A DNA stretch of 64,000 bases from Treponema sp. UBA4267. GTDB taxonomy: Bacteria; Spirochaetota; Spirochaetia; Treponematales; Treponemataceae. The notes beneath the pieces were generated by a model. The model searched no databases, was not told where the DNA came from, and saw only the letters and a list, made by a program, of their open reading frames with translations. Of this stretch, positions 50,736 through 60,258 are shown one piece after another. Made by a program: the position numbers and the translations under genes. The stretch lies in assembly GCA_002395155.1 (NCBI GenBank), contig DGWD01000040.1, positions 1 through 64,000 of the forward strand, written 5' to 3'. The first letter of the stretch is position 1, and the number at the start of each line of letters is the position of its first letter.

Positions 50736-52343
50736 ATCTGGAGCAGGAGCGGCTGGAGCTTTTGGTTCTGGAATATCAGTAATTGCACATTCTGTTGTCA
50801 AAAGTGTTCCGGCAACTGATGATGCATTCTTCAAAGCTGAACATGTAACCTTAGCTGGGTCAATAATTCCTGCTTCAAGCATATTTACCCATTCGTTTGT
50901 ACGAGCGTTGAAACCAATACCCTTCTTTTCGTTCTTTGCACGTTCTGCAATAACTGCACCATCCAAACCTGCATTTTCTGCAATCTGGCGGATAGGTTCT
51001 TCCAAAGCACGGCGAACAATCTTAAATCCAACTTTTTCGTCTTCTGTAAGATCTTCTGGAATAGTTGCCAAAGCTTTTGCAGCATCGATGAGGGCCATTC
51101 CACCACCAGAAACAACACCTTCTTCCAAAGCGGCACGTGTAGCAGCAATTGTATCTTCAACACGGAACTTCATTTCTTTCATTTCAGTTTCAGTGTTAGC
51201 ACCAACACTAATTACAGCAACTCCACCTGCAAGTTTTGCAAGACGTTTCTGCAACTGTTCTTTATCATAAGATGATGTAGATTTTTCAATTGCATTCTTA
51301 ATTTCTTCAACACGTTCTTTGATAGCCTTAGCAGAACCAGCACCACCAACGATTGTAGTGTTATCTTTGTCAATCTTAATTGATTTAGCCTGACCAAGAA
51401 CATCGATATCACAAGATTCAAGTTTCAAACCAACTTCTTCAGAAACAACTGTTGCACCAGTCAAAATAGCGATATCCTGAAGCATATCCTTACGACGATC
51501 ACCAAAACCAGGAGCCTTAACAGCACAAACTTTGATTGTTCCACGAATGGTGTTCAAAACCAAAGTTGTAAGAGCTTCACCATCAACATCTTCACAAATA
51601 ATTACCAAAGCCTTACCAGCGTTTGCAACTTTTTCCAAGATTGGGAGAAGATCTTTCATTGCAGAAATCTTCTTGTCGTAAATCAAAACGTAAGCATCAT
51701 CAAAATCAGCTTCCATTCTTTCACGGTCTGTTACAAAGTAAGAAGAAATATATCCGCGGTCAAACTGCATACCTTCTACAGTATCAACCTTCATTTCCAT
51801 ATTCTTTGATTCTTCTACAGTAATAACGCCGTCTTTTCCAACCTTTTCGATTGCATCAGCAAGCATTTTACCAATTTCTGGATCATTGTTAGCAGAAATT
51901 GTAGCAATATTTGTGATATCAGCAGAACCTTTTACTGGCTTAGCATTCTTTTTAATTTCTTCAACAGCAAGTTTTACAGCCTTATCCATACCACGTTTAA
52001 TTTCAATTGGACGCATACCAGCTGCAACTGCTTTTACTCCTTCACGAACTAAAGCGTAAGAAAGAACTGTAGCTGTTGTTGTACCATCACCGGCATCATC
52101 ATTTGTTTTTGAAGCAACTTCGCGAACAAACTGAGCTCCCATATTTTCATAAGGATCTGCAAGTTCTACTTCTTTAGCAACAGAAACACCGTCTTTTGTA
52201 ATTGTTGGTGCACCGTATTTTTTATCCAGCATAACCATACGACCACATGGTCCCAAAGTTGTCATAACGGCTTTAGAAATCTGTTCTACACCGCTTAAAA
52301 GCTTTTTACGAGCGTCTTCACTAAACAATAACTGTTTTGCCAT
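50718..52343 (-). CDS. groL: Chaperonin GroEL (60 kDa)
   Basis: 541 residues. Fourteen-subunit ATP-driven folding chamber of the cytoplasm. N-terminal KQLLFSEDARKKLLSGVEQI, ATP site VTKDGVSVAKE-like (TITKDGVSVAKEVEL) and DDAGDGTTTATVLSYA, apical domain, and the usual GGM tail (ending APAPDMGGMY). AAGGAGTT is 11 nt before the ATG. It is transcribed alone: groES is not next to it, unlike the common groES-groEL operon. No CIRCE element was seen in the leader, but a different hairpin is present. Confidence 0.97.
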   Translation of the reverse strand: MAKQLLFSEDARKKLLSGVEQISKAVMTTLGPCGRMVMLDKKYGAPTITKDGVSVAKEVELADPYENMGAQFVREVASKTNDDAGDGTTTATVLSYALVREGVKAVAAGMRPIEIKRGMDKAVKLAVEEIKKNAKPVKGSADITNIATISANNDPEIGKMLADAIEKVGKDGVITVEESKNMEMKVDTVEGMQFDRGYISSYFVTDRERMEADFDDAYVLIYDKKISAMKDLLPILEKVANAGKALVIICEDVDGEALTTLVLNTIRGTIKVCAVKAPGFGDRRKDMLQDIAILTGATVVSEEVGLKLESCDIDVLGQAKSIKIDKDNTTIVGGAGSAKAIKERVEEIKNAIEKSTSSYDKEQLQKRLAKLAGGVAVISVGANTETEMKEMKFRVEDTIAATRAALEEGVVSGGGMALIDAAKALATIPEDLTEDEKVGFKIVRRALEEPIRQIAENAGLDGAVIAERAKNEKKGIGFNARTNEWVNMLEAGIIDPAKVTCSALKNASSVAGTLLTTECAITDIPEPKAPAAPAPDMGGMY

Positions 52344-52361
52344 TTTCTATTAACTCCTTAA

Positions 52362-52383
52362 GACGTCTGTTTTACAGTACGTC
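52362..52383 (-). promoter_or_regulatory. Hairpin in the groL leader
   Basis: Minus strand GACGT-A-CTGT-AAA-ACAG-ACGTC: a 9-bp stem with one bulged base, right before the ribosome site. It is not the HrcA/CIRCE sequence; a repressor site or RNA thermometer-like role is possible. Confidence 0.5.
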
Positions 52384-52566
52384 GTTCTTTATAATTTGAT
52401 TATCTTTAAAGATATAAAAAAAATAGTCTGATAGGCAAGAAAATTCGATTTATTTCTAAGGTTCAATATTAAAATTGTCTAAAAACTTTCTAAATGATAG
52501 TATGAAATAAATGGAATTATTACTTCCAAGCAATACCGCCAAGGCGGAGTTTTTATGTGAGGTTTT

Positions 52567-54255
52567 ATGGCAAATTTTTCTGTAGCTGCAATTTTTTCTG
52601 ATCACATGGTTTTGCAGCGTAATAAATTTATTTCAATTTTTGGTTACGGTGATGATGGTCTAAAAATTGAAGCAAGACTTTTTAGTTCCGAAAATGAATT
52701 GCTTTCTCAAAATACAGGTTTTATTGTAAATGGCCGCTGGGATTTAAAACTTGATCCTCAGGTTGCAAGAACAAACTGTAGCCTTCAAATTCTTTGTCAG
52801 GATTCCACTCAAAACTCTTCCATAGAATTTTCAGACATTGCAATTGGTGAAGTTTGGATTGCAGGCGGTCAGAGCAACATGGAGTTTGAACTTCAAAACT
52901 GTACAGAAGGACCTGATGAACTCAAATTAAAAGATAATCCAAATATCCGCTTTTACTACACCAACAAAATTGCCTGGAAAGATGAACATTTTTACGAAGC
53001 AGAAAAAACTACAGCCTGGCAAACTTGGGACAGCGAATGGAAGAAGGCCTGGTCAGCAGTTGGTTATTTCTTTGGAAAAAAACTGGCAGAAGATCTGGAC
53101 TGTACAGTAGGAATTATCGGTTGTAACTGGGGCGGCACTTCTGCATCAGCATGGATGCGAAAAGAATTTCTTGAAAAAGATGATGATTTACGAACTTATT
53201 TGACCGAACAGGAAGAAGCTACAAAGGGTAAATCAATCGAACAGCAGTGTAAGGAATATGATGATTACGTTGTTGAAAATGATGCCTGGCAGATTAAATG
53301 TAACGAACTTTATGCGACCGTTCCTGGAATTACCTGGGCTCAGGTTCAGGAAAGAATTGGCGTTTGTAAATGGCCTGGTCCTAAATCATGTAAAAACCCA
53401 TACCGTCCAACCGGACTTTACGATTGTATGCTTTCAAGAATCATGCCATACACCACCAAAGGGGTAATCTGGTATCAGGGTGAAAGTGACGACCACAAGC
53501 CTGGAATGTATGCAAAACTTTTTTCTACAATGATTGATAACTGGCGTACCGACTTTCAGGATGAAAAACTACCGTTTATTTTTGTACAGCTCCCAGAACA
53601 CCGCTACGAACAGGACAAAGATTTTAAAAACTGGCCATTAATCCGCGAAGCTCAGGCAAAAGTTCATAACACTGTAAAAAATGCCTTTATGACTTGTGCC
53701 CTTGATCTTGGTCAGTACAATGACATACATCCTAAGGCAAAAAAAGTTTTAGCCCTGAGAATGGAAAAAACAGCCTTGGCAAATGTATATCAGCTTTTAC
53801 CAAGTGCAGAAGCAAATTCTCCAATGTACAGTGCTTCCATTACAAAACCCGCTGACAAAAACTCAAAAGGAACAATTACTCTTGTATTTACAAATGCCGC
53901 AAGTGGTTTTGAAATTAAAGAAGATGATGAAGAACTTGAAAACTACAAAAAACTAGAAAAAATTCAAGGAAACCAGGTTCCAGAAGATTTTACAGGCTTT
54001 GAAGTTGCAGGTCGCGACGGAATTTACTATCCTGCAGAATTTGCATTTGGCGGCTCAGATTCAAAGCTCAACACCATCATCCTACATAGTGATAAAGTGG
54101 AAGAACCTGTTTTTGCCCGCTATGCATGGTACAACTACGGCCCTGTTAGAATTTTTGGAAAAAATGGACTTCCTCTTGCTCCATTCAGAACTTCTGCAAA
54201 CGACAGTAAATCTCAAACAGAACACGCTGAAATCCAGCAGATAATGACGGTTTAA
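52567..54255 (+). CDS. SGNH-type sialate O-acetylesterase/carbohydrate esterase
   Basis: 562 residues, no signal peptide. Begins with an N-terminal beta domain (FSDHMVLQRNKFISIFGYG) and has block I GEVWIAGGQSNMEFEL with the catalytic Ser, IGCNWGGTSASAW, GVIWYQGESDDH, and DLGQYNDIHPKAKKVLALRM with the Asp-His pair. This is the SASA/DUF303 group that removes acetyl groups from sialic acids or plant hemicelluloses; for a plant-degrading treponeme xylan or pectin deacetylation is plausible. The stop codon TAA is followed at once by the response regulator ATG. Confidence 0.9.
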   Translation: MANFSVAAIFSDHMVLQRNKFISIFGYGDDGLKIEARLFSSENELLSQNTGFIVNGRWDLKLDPQVARTNCSLQILCQDSTQNSSIEFSDIAIGEVWIAGGQSNMEFELQNCTEGPDELKLKDNPNIRFYYTNKIAWKDEHFYEAEKTTAWQTWDSEWKKAWSAVGYFFGKKLAEDLDCTVGIIGCNWGGTSASAWMRKEFLEKDDDLRTYLTEQEEATKGKSIEQQCKEYDDYVVENDAWQIKCNELYATVPGITWAQVQERIGVCKWPGPKSCKNPYRPTGLYDCMLSRIMPYTTKGVIWYQGESDDHKPGMYAKLFSTMIDNWRTDFQDEKLPFIFVQLPEHRYEQDKDFKNWPLIREAQAKVHNTVKNAFMTCALDLGQYNDIHPKAKKVLALRMEKTALANVYQLLPSAEANSPMYSASITKPADKNSKGTITLVFTNAASGFEIKEDDEELENYKKLEKIQGNQVPEDFTGFEVAGRDGIYYPAEFAFGGSDSKLNTIILHSDKVEEPVFARYAWYNYGPVRIFGKNGLPLAPFRTSANDSKSQTEHAEIQQIMTV

Positions 54256-54939
54256 ATGTTCCATATCTTAGTTGTCGATGATGATAAAAATATTCGCCGC
54301 TTTATTCAGGCCCTTTTAGAGGCAGAAAATTACACTGTAACTACTGCCGAAAATGGAATAGAAGCCCTTAAAGTTTTTGAAAAAGAACACATTGACCTGG
54401 CCGTAGTCGATATCATGATGCCAAAAATGGACGGTTATGAATTTACAAAACTTTTACGCGACCAGAACAACAACCTTCCAATCCTCATGGTTTCGGCAAA
54501 ACAGGAACCAGATGACCGACATAAGGGCTTTAAAATGGGCACAGATGACTACATCACAAAGCCTATAGATGAAGAAGAAATGCTCCTTCGAATAAAAGCC
54601 CTTCTGCGTCGTGCTAAAATTGCCAGCGAACATCAGATTACTTTTGATAATATTGTAATTGATTACGATTCCATGACAGTAAAAAAAGATGATGAAATTC
54701 AACAGCTTCCACAAAAAGAGTTTCTTCTCCTATATAAACTGCTTTCGTATCCTGGAAAAATCTTTACCCGCATTCAATTGATGGAAGAAATTTGGGGCAT
54801 TGATTCAGAAACTGGTTGGGAAACACTTACAGTTCACATAAACAGGCTTAGAAAACGTTTTGAAGGCTGGGATGCCTTTGAAATTGAAGCTGTAAGAGGA
54901 CTTGGTTATAAGGCGGTAAAAAAGAATGGCCAAAATTAA
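54256..54939 (+). CDS. OmpR-family response regulator
   Basis: 227 residues. Receiver domain (1-118) with ILVVDDDKNIR, phospho-acceptor Asp52 in DLAVVDIMMPKMDG and Lys104-region TKPID. Winged-helix DNA-binding domain from about 128 (QKEFLLLYKLLSYPGKIFTRIQLMEEIWG ... LTVHINRLRKRFEG; R-x-R-G-x-G-Y end VRGLGYK). The ATG directly abuts the esterase gene's stop and its 3' end overlaps the histidine kinase gene by 14 bp, so all three are one transcription unit. The signal is unknown. Confidence 0.95.
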   Translation: MFHILVVDDDKNIRRFIQALLEAENYTVTTAENGIEALKVFEKEHIDLAVVDIMMPKMDGYEFTKLLRDQNNNLPILMVSAKQEPDDRHKGFKMGTDDYITKPIDEEEMLLRIKALLRRAKIASEHQITFDNIVIDYDSMTVKKDDEIQQLPQKEFLLLYKLLSYPGKIFTRIQLMEEIWGIDSETGWETLTVHINRLRKRFEGWDAFEIEAVRGLGYKAVKKNGQN

Positions 54940-55999
54940 AGGAAAAAGAATTGATAAAAAAGAAAGATGGGCTTTAACCTTTCTGCTGGCAGGGATTATG
55001 GCCGCTACCTCTATCCTTTTTTTAGTTATTCTATACTTTATGATGAAGGGCCTGTTCAAAATCAACATTCTTGACATGTACAATAGTTCTAAACTGAATA
55101 CAAAAACACTCATTCCCCTTACAATCCTTATCATTTTCTTTTTAAGTTATATACTTTCGTTTGGAGTAAGTAAGCTGATTAACATTCCAATAAACCATGT
55201 TATGTACTGTATGAATCAACTTGGACTTGGAAATTATAAAACCAGACTGCACTTATTCGGGCCATTAAAAAATATTTCTTCAATCGAAGATTTTACTTCC
55301 AGCTTCAACAGAATGGCCTCAAAACTGGAACACACAGATACTTTAAGCAACGACTTTATCAACAATTTTTCGCATGAATTTAAAACTCCAATCGTTTCTA
55401 TAGCGGGTTTTGCAAAGCTATTAAAAAAAGGCAGACTTAATGAAGAACAACAAAATGAATACCTGACTATAATCGAAGAAGAATCTGTTCGCCTTTCAAA
55501 CCTGGCAGTTGGCATTATGAATATGATGAAGATTGAAAACCTGGAAATGCTAAGCAACATTAAAAAATTCAATATTTCAGAGCAGATTAGAAACTGTATT
55601 CTTTTACTCGAAACAAAATGGACTAAAAAGAACTTAAACATTGAACCAGATTTTGAAGAATATTACATTTGGGCCAGCGAAGAACTTTTAAAACATGTCT
55701 GGATTAATCTTTTGGACAATGCAATTAAATTTTCACCCGAGGGCGAATCCATTATCATAAATATAGAAAAAAAGGATAAAAGACTCATTATTTCTCTTAC
55801 AAATACAGGCGTTGAAATTACAGAAGAAGTTCAGTCTCAAATCTTTAATAAATTTTACCAGTCTGATGAATCTCACTCTTCCGAAGGCTATGGAATTGGA
55901 CTTGCAGTTGTTAGAAAAGTTGCAAAACTGCATCATGGAAGTGTAAATGTAAATTCAGGCCAGGGAAAAACGACTTTTACAGTCATACTCCCAATGTAA
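54926..55999 (+). CDS. Sensor histidine kinase
   Basis: 357 residues, partner of the preceding regulator (14-bp overlap). Two N-terminal transmembrane helices (about 16-40 and 60-82) with only about 20 residues outside, so there is no large sensor domain and it may sense through the membrane. HAMP-like linker, then the dimerisation helix with NNFSHEFKTPIVSIAGFA (phospho-His). The ATPase part has N box NLLDNAIKFSPEG, then EGYGIGLAVVRKVA. Its stop at 55999 ends the esterase-regulator-kinase row. Confidence 0.94.
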   Translation: MAKIKGKRIDKKERWALTFLLAGIMAATSILFLVILYFMMKGLFKINILDMYNSSKLNTKTLIPLTILIIFFLSYILSFGVSKLINIPINHVMYCMNQLGLGNYKTRLHLFGPLKNISSIEDFTSSFNRMASKLEHTDTLSNDFINNFSHEFKTPIVSIAGFAKLLKKGRLNEEQQNEYLTIIEEESVRLSNLAVGIMNMMKIENLEMLSNIKKFNISEQIRNCILLLETKWTKKNLNIEPDFEEYYIWASEELLKHVWINLLDNAIKFSPEGESIIINIEKKDKRLIISLTNTGVEITEEVQSQIFNKFYQSDESHSSEGYGIGLAVVRKVAKLHHGSVNVNSGQGKTTFTVILPM

Positions 56000-56098
56000 A
56001 TTCCTTCTCTTCAACTTATAAAAAAAATTATTCTCCTTGTTTAGATTCAGTTTATATTGACTAATTATAATTTAAAAAATATAGATGGAGGTCTCTAA

Positions 56099-56992
56099 AT
56101 GAGAAAGGTAAAAATCTTAACAGACTCTTGTTCTGACTTGAACAAAGATTTAATGGAAAAATATGATATTGATTATGCAAAAATGAACACAGTTTACGAA
56201 GGAGTTACTTCACCAGCTAATTTGGACTGGACTCCAGAAGATGTTCATAAAATGTACAATCTTATGCGTGACGGAAAACGCATTCTTACAACTCAGGTTC
56301 CTGTTGAAGAATTTACCACAATTTTTAATAAATATGTTGATGAAGGTTTTGACATTGTTTATATCGGATGTTCATTAAAACAGTCTGGTTCTGTAAATAC
56401 AGGTGCAGTTATTGCAAAACAGATAATGGCCAAGAATCCAGAAGCAAAAATTTTCTGTATCGACTCTTTGAATGCTTGCCTTGGAGAAGGAATGCTTGCA
56501 ATTGAAGCCGCTAAATATGCTGCTTCTGGAGAAAAGTCTGCACAGGAAGTAAATGACTACATCATCTCTATCAGAAAAACAGTTCATGAATATGCAACTG
56601 TTCACACTCTTGATTATCTTAAAAGAGCAGGTCGTGTAAAGGGACCAGCAGCTTTCTTTGGAAATCTTATGGGTGTAAAACCAATTATTATTGCAGATAA
56701 AAACGGAAATCAGGCTGCATTCAAAAAGGCTAAAGGCCGCCAGAATTCATTAAAAGAAATTGTAAATCTTCTTAAAGAATCTATTATCAAACCAGAAGAA
56801 CAGACAATTTATATTGGACATGCAGACTGTTCAGAAGAAGAAGTAAAAACCTTTGTTGATTTAGTAAAAAAAGAAATCCCTTGTAAAGAAATTTTTGTTG
56901 GTTACATTGGACCAATCATTGGAGCTTCTATTGGACCAGATGCATTCGTAATCAACGGATTTGGTGACGAAGTTACATTTGCCATTGATTAA
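56099..56992 (+). CDS. fakB: DegV family fatty-acid-binding protein (FakB type)
   Basis: 297 residues. Holds a free fatty acid and presents it to the kinase FakA. DegV signatures: KILTDSCSDLNKDLMEKYDI at the N-terminus, GKRILTTQVPVEEF with the Thr-x-Gln-x-Pro motif, and IDSLNACLGEGMLAIEAA, followed by TVHTLDYLKRAGRVKG in the second lobe. GATGGAGG lies before the ATG. The fakA gene follows 20 bp later, then plsY and cdsA, so this is a lipid-making row. The fatty-acid chain preference cannot be told. Confidence 0.9.
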   Translation: MRKVKILTDSCSDLNKDLMEKYDIDYAKMNTVYEGVTSPANLDWTPEDVHKMYNLMRDGKRILTTQVPVEEFTTIFNKYVDEGFDIVYIGCSLKQSGSVNTGAVIAKQIMAKNPEAKIFCIDSLNACLGEGMLAIEAAKYAASGEKSAQEVNDYIISIRKTVHEYATVHTLDYLKRAGRVKGPAAFFGNLMGVKPIIIADKNGNQAAFKKAKGRQNSLKEIVNLLKESIIKPEEQTIYIGHADCSEEEVKTFVDLVKKEIPCKEIFVGYIGPIIGASIGPDAFVINGFGDEVTFAID

Positions 56993-57012
56993 TTATTTAT
57001 AGGGAGATTTAC

Positions 57013-58692
57013 ATGCCAGTAAACACAATTGACGGAGAATTATATTCACAGTTAATCACTGCAGGTGCCGCAAACTTAAGTATTCATGAAGAAGAAGTAA
57101 ACAACCTTAACGTATTCCCAATTCCTGACGGGGATACCGGAAGTAACATGCTTTTAACAATGAATGGTGGAAAAAACGCAATCATCCAGGAAGCAAATAT
57201 TTCTAAGGCGGCTCAAGTAATTGCAAGCGGTATGCTGCTCGGTGCCCGTGGAAATTCAGGTGTAATTCTTTCTCAATTCTTTGACGGTATTTCTGCAGGT
57301 TTTGCAGACTTAACCACAGCAGATGTTGCTCAATTTGGAATAGCCTGTCGCGAAGGTGTAAAACATGCCTACGAAGCAGTTATGACTCCTGTTGAAGGAA
57401 CAATTCTTACAGTTGTAAAAGATGCTACAGAATATGCCTGTAGCATTAAGGCAGATTCCATTCTTGATTTTATTGAAAATTTTATCGCAGAAGCAAAACT
57501 TTCGCTTGAAAGAACACCAAACCTTCTTCCAGTTTTGAAAAAAGCAGGCGTTGTTGACTCTGGTGGAGCTGGCTTAATCTACATCATGGAAGGTATGAAG
57601 CAGTTCCTTAAGGGTGAAACAATTTCTACCGCTAACAAAGAAGACCTTACTAAATCACAACACGGTGGAAGTTTTGGAAGCCAGACAAAAGGAATTGACC
57701 TTAACAAATTTACTTCAGACAGCATTCTTGAATTTGGTTACTGTACAGAGCTTTTACTCCGCTTACAAAACGCTAAGTGTGATGTAGAAAACTTCTCGGT
57801 AGAAACAATAAAAGAATACCTTGGCACTATTGGTGACTCAATTGTAGCTTTCAAAACCGGTTCCATCATCAAAATTCATGTACATACAAAAACTCCAGGC
57901 AAAGTGTTTGATTTTTGTCAGCAGTATGGCGAATTCCTTACAGTCAAAGTTGAAAATATGTCTTTACAGCACAATAACCTTGATGAAGATGAATTTGCTA
58001 AACCTAAAAAAGACAACAAAAAAGACGCAAAAAAATATGGAGTTGTTGCAGTTGCCTCTGGTCCTGGAATTCAACAGATGTTCCGCGATCATGGAGCAGA
58101 TGTTGTTATAAATGGTGGACAGAGCATGAATCCTTCTGCAGAAGACTTTATAAAAGCATTTAAAGAAGCTAATGCAGAAACAATTTTTGTTTTCCCTAAC
58201 AATGGAAATGTAATTCTTGCCGCAAAACAGGCTGCAAAACTTTTCCAGGATTCCAAAATCGAAGTTATTGAAACTAAAACAATTGGACAGGGATACGCAG
58301 GCCTTACAATGCTTGATACAACATCCAACGACACCCAACAAATTCTTGATGATATAAACATGGGAATTGAAGGAGTCGACACATACATGGTATCTCACTG
58401 TGTACGTGATGCAGAAATGGATGGCAAACAACTTCATGCCGGTGACTATATAGGATTCTTAGACAAAAAGATTTTGGTTGCCTCTTCTGACCGCAAAAAA
58501 ACAGCCTTTCAGACTGTAGAAGGAATTGATTTTACAGATCACGAGGTTTGTATTTTAATTCGTGGTATAGACTCAACCAGCTACGAAGAAGAAGAAGTTC
58601 GCAATTATCTTATGCTTAAACATCCAGGAATTGAAGTATACGAAGTTGAAGGTGGCCAGGATATTTACAGCTATATCTTTATTGTTGAATAA
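57013..58692 (+). CDS. fakA: Fatty acid kinase catalytic subunit (FakA, DAK2-domain)
   Basis: 559 residues. Phosphorylates FakB-bound fatty acid to acyl-phosphate. The N-terminal DAK2-type domain has INNLNVFPIPDGDTGSNM-like sequence (NNLNVFPIPDGDTGSNM), with the Asp residues that bind Mg-ATP, and LGARGNSGVILSQFF. The middle and C-terminal parts (GIDSTSYEEEEVRNYL) match FakA/YloV. AGGGAGA is the ribosome site. PlsY, encoded next, uses the acyl-phosphate. The pair also allows growth on outside fatty acids. Confidence 0.92.
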   Translation: MPVNTIDGELYSQLITAGAANLSIHEEEVNNLNVFPIPDGDTGSNMLLTMNGGKNAIIQEANISKAAQVIASGMLLGARGNSGVILSQFFDGISAGFADLTTADVAQFGIACREGVKHAYEAVMTPVEGTILTVVKDATEYACSIKADSILDFIENFIAEAKLSLERTPNLLPVLKKAGVVDSGGAGLIYIMEGMKQFLKGETISTANKEDLTKSQHGGSFGSQTKGIDLNKFTSDSILEFGYCTELLLRLQNAKCDVENFSVETIKEYLGTIGDSIVAFKTGSIIKIHVHTKTPGKVFDFCQQYGEFLTVKVENMSLQHNNLDEDEFAKPKKDNKKDAKKYGVVAVASGPGIQQMFRDHGADVVINGGQSMNPSAEDFIKAFKEANAETIFVFPNNGNVILAAKQAAKLFQDSKIEVIETKTIGQGYAGLTMLDTTSNDTQQILDDINMGIEGVDTYMVSHCVRDAEMDGKQLHAGDYIGFLDKKILVASSDRKKTAFQTVEGIDFTDHEVCILIRGIDSTSYEEEEVRNYLMLKHPGIEVYEVEGGQDIYSYIFIVE

Positions 58693-58728
58693 TTGCAAAA
58701 TCCTTATTAACTTTTAAGTGGAGTTAGA

Positions 58729-59403
58729 ATGAATATTGCTATTTTTATTATTGCAGCTTTATCTGCATATTTGATTTCGGGATTAAATCCTGCAATTATA
58801 CTTTCCTCTTTGATTTACCATGAGGATATTCGTAAAAATCCAAATGGAAGCGGGAACCCTGGCTTTACAAACTTTAAACGTTGTTATGGACTAAAATGGG
58901 CCTGGTTAGTTATGCTTCTTGATATAAGCAAGGCAATTGTTCTTGAATTAATCTTTGGTTGGCTTTTTACTATTTTTGTGGGAGAAAATCAAAGACTTCT
59001 AGGTATTGCCTGGACAGGTCTTTTTGCAATGATAGGACATGCTTATCCTTGCTGGTATAAATTTAAGGGTGGAAAGGCCTTTTTGGTTTGTGTAACAACC
59101 CTCTTCCTTATCAATTGGAAGGCCGGTCTTTTTGCCTTTATACTCTTATCAGTTTTGCTTTTAATTACTCATTACATGTCACTTTCAACAATCATTTCTA
59201 TGATTGCAGGTGCAATAGTTCTGCCATTTTTAGGAGTAACAATATTCCCAAGTATTCTTTTTGCCCTTTGTGCAGCCTTTACAACTTTCCGCCACAAGGA
59301 AAATATTAAACACCTGGCAAGCGGAGATGAAAGAAAGTTCTACTTCTTTAAACACAAGGAAAAAAAGACAACAAACACAAGTGATGAGGAGCAATCCAAA
59401 TAA
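58729..59403 (+). CDS. plsY: Acyl-phosphate:glycerol-3-phosphate acyltransferase
   Basis: 224 residues, polytopic inner-membrane enzyme making lysophosphatidate. Signatures: SGNPGFTNFKRCYG near residue 42 (usual SGNxGATN), WYKFKGGKAFLVCVTTLFLIN (usual FKGGKGVAT), and SLSTIISMIAGAI. The charged C-terminal tail KHKEKKTTNTSDEEQSK is longer than usual. It takes acyl-phosphate from FakA. Its stop TAA touches the ATG of cdsA, so the two genes are tightly coupled. Confidence 0.88.
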   Translation: MNIAIFIIAALSAYLISGLNPAIILSSLIYHEDIRKNPNGSGNPGFTNFKRCYGLKWAWLVMLLDISKAIVLELIFGWLFTIFVGENQRLLGIAWTGLFAMIGHAYPCWYKFKGGKAFLVCVTTLFLINWKAGLFAFILLSVLLLITHYMSLSTIISMIAGAIVLPFLGVTIFPSILFALCAAFTTFRHKENIKHLASGDERKFYFFKHKEKKTTNTSDEEQSK

Positions 59404-60231
59404 ATGAAACACAATGAACTCGCACAAAGAATTACAACAGTCATTTTACTACTGATTTTTACTTGTCTGATACTGGCTTTTTCAAACCACTCAGGCGTTT
59501 TAACAGGACTTACAATTTTTTTGTGCGGTTTTTCTGTGTATGAAATTTATCATGCAATGAACTTTCAGAAAGATATTCCTCTTATCATTATTTCCGAAGT
59601 TTTTTCCCTTATATTTTGTTTTTTTAAAATCCCCCATTACACATTTTTTTTGGCAATTATATACCCTATAGTAGTTTTATTCTTTTTTGCAATGATGATT
59701 ACCCACAAGAAAATGGAACTTTACTCAAAAATACAGGCAATTATGTTCCTTTGTGTAATTTTATTCTTCTTCCAATCGCTAAAAGAACTCCGCCTTGTAA
59801 AAAATGGTTTTTACTATCTGGCATATGCAATTTCAATAAGCGTTTTTACAGATACTTTTGCCTTTGTATGGGGAAAACTTTTAGGCAAACACAAAATGGC
59901 ACCCACCATCAGTCCTCATAAAACCTGGGAAGGCTCAATTGGCGGAACTGTAACCTGTCTTCTTCTGGTAATCCTTGCCGCAAAACTTGTTCAAAGATAC
60001 ACACAAATCACAATTCTTTACCAGCCATTGGTAATTACAACAATTGCAGCTTCCATCTTAAGCCAAATGGGAGACCTTTCTATGTCTGTAATAAAAAGAG
60101 TTTGTGGGATAAAGGATTACGGATCAATTTTTCCTGGCCACGGAGGTGTTTTAGACCGCTTCGACAGTCATCTTTTTGCCCTACCTTTTGTATTAATTAC
60201 CCAAACTTATTTAGTAGATTTTATAATCTAA
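59404..60231 (+). CDS. cdsA: Phosphatidate cytidylyltransferase
   Basis: 275 residues with about eight membrane helices. Converts phosphatidate and CTP to CDP-diacylglycerol, precursor of all major phospholipids. Family motif near the C-terminus: SQMGDLSMSVIKRVCGIKDYGSIFPGHGGVLDRFDS (key D, K-R, D-x-G...P-G-H-G-G-x-x-D-R). TDTFAFVWGKLLGKHKMAPTISPHKTWEG is also typical. It starts directly at the plsY stop. It closes the fakB-fakA-plsY-cdsA row. Confidence 0.95.
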   Translation: MKHNELAQRITTVILLLIFTCLILAFSNHSGVLTGLTIFLCGFSVYEIYHAMNFQKDIPLIIISEVFSLIFCFFKIPHYTFFLAIIYPIVVLFFFAMMITHKKMELYSKIQAIMFLCVILFFFQSLKELRLVKNGFYYLAYAISISVFTDTFAFVWGKLLGKHKMAPTISPHKTWEGSIGGTVTCLLLVILAAKLVQRYTQITILYQPLVITTIAASILSQMGDLSMSVIKRVCGIKDYGSIFPGHGGVLDRFDSHLFALPFVLITQTYLVDFII

Positions 60232-60258
60232 ACTCAATAAAATAATTGCAGATCTTGT

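Noticed and set aside
50725..51270. 181-codon plus-strand ORF inside groL
   Set aside because: It is antisense to the well-supported groL gene, has no ribosome site, and arises from its codon pattern.
52490..52515. Third copy of the TGATAGTA operator before the esterase gene
   Set aside because: Only one half-site (TGATAGTAT) is present; the inverted arm is missing.
57964..58437. 157-codon minus-strand ORF inside fakA
   Set aside because: Antisense shadow; composition rich in Cys/Phe typical of reverse-frame translation.
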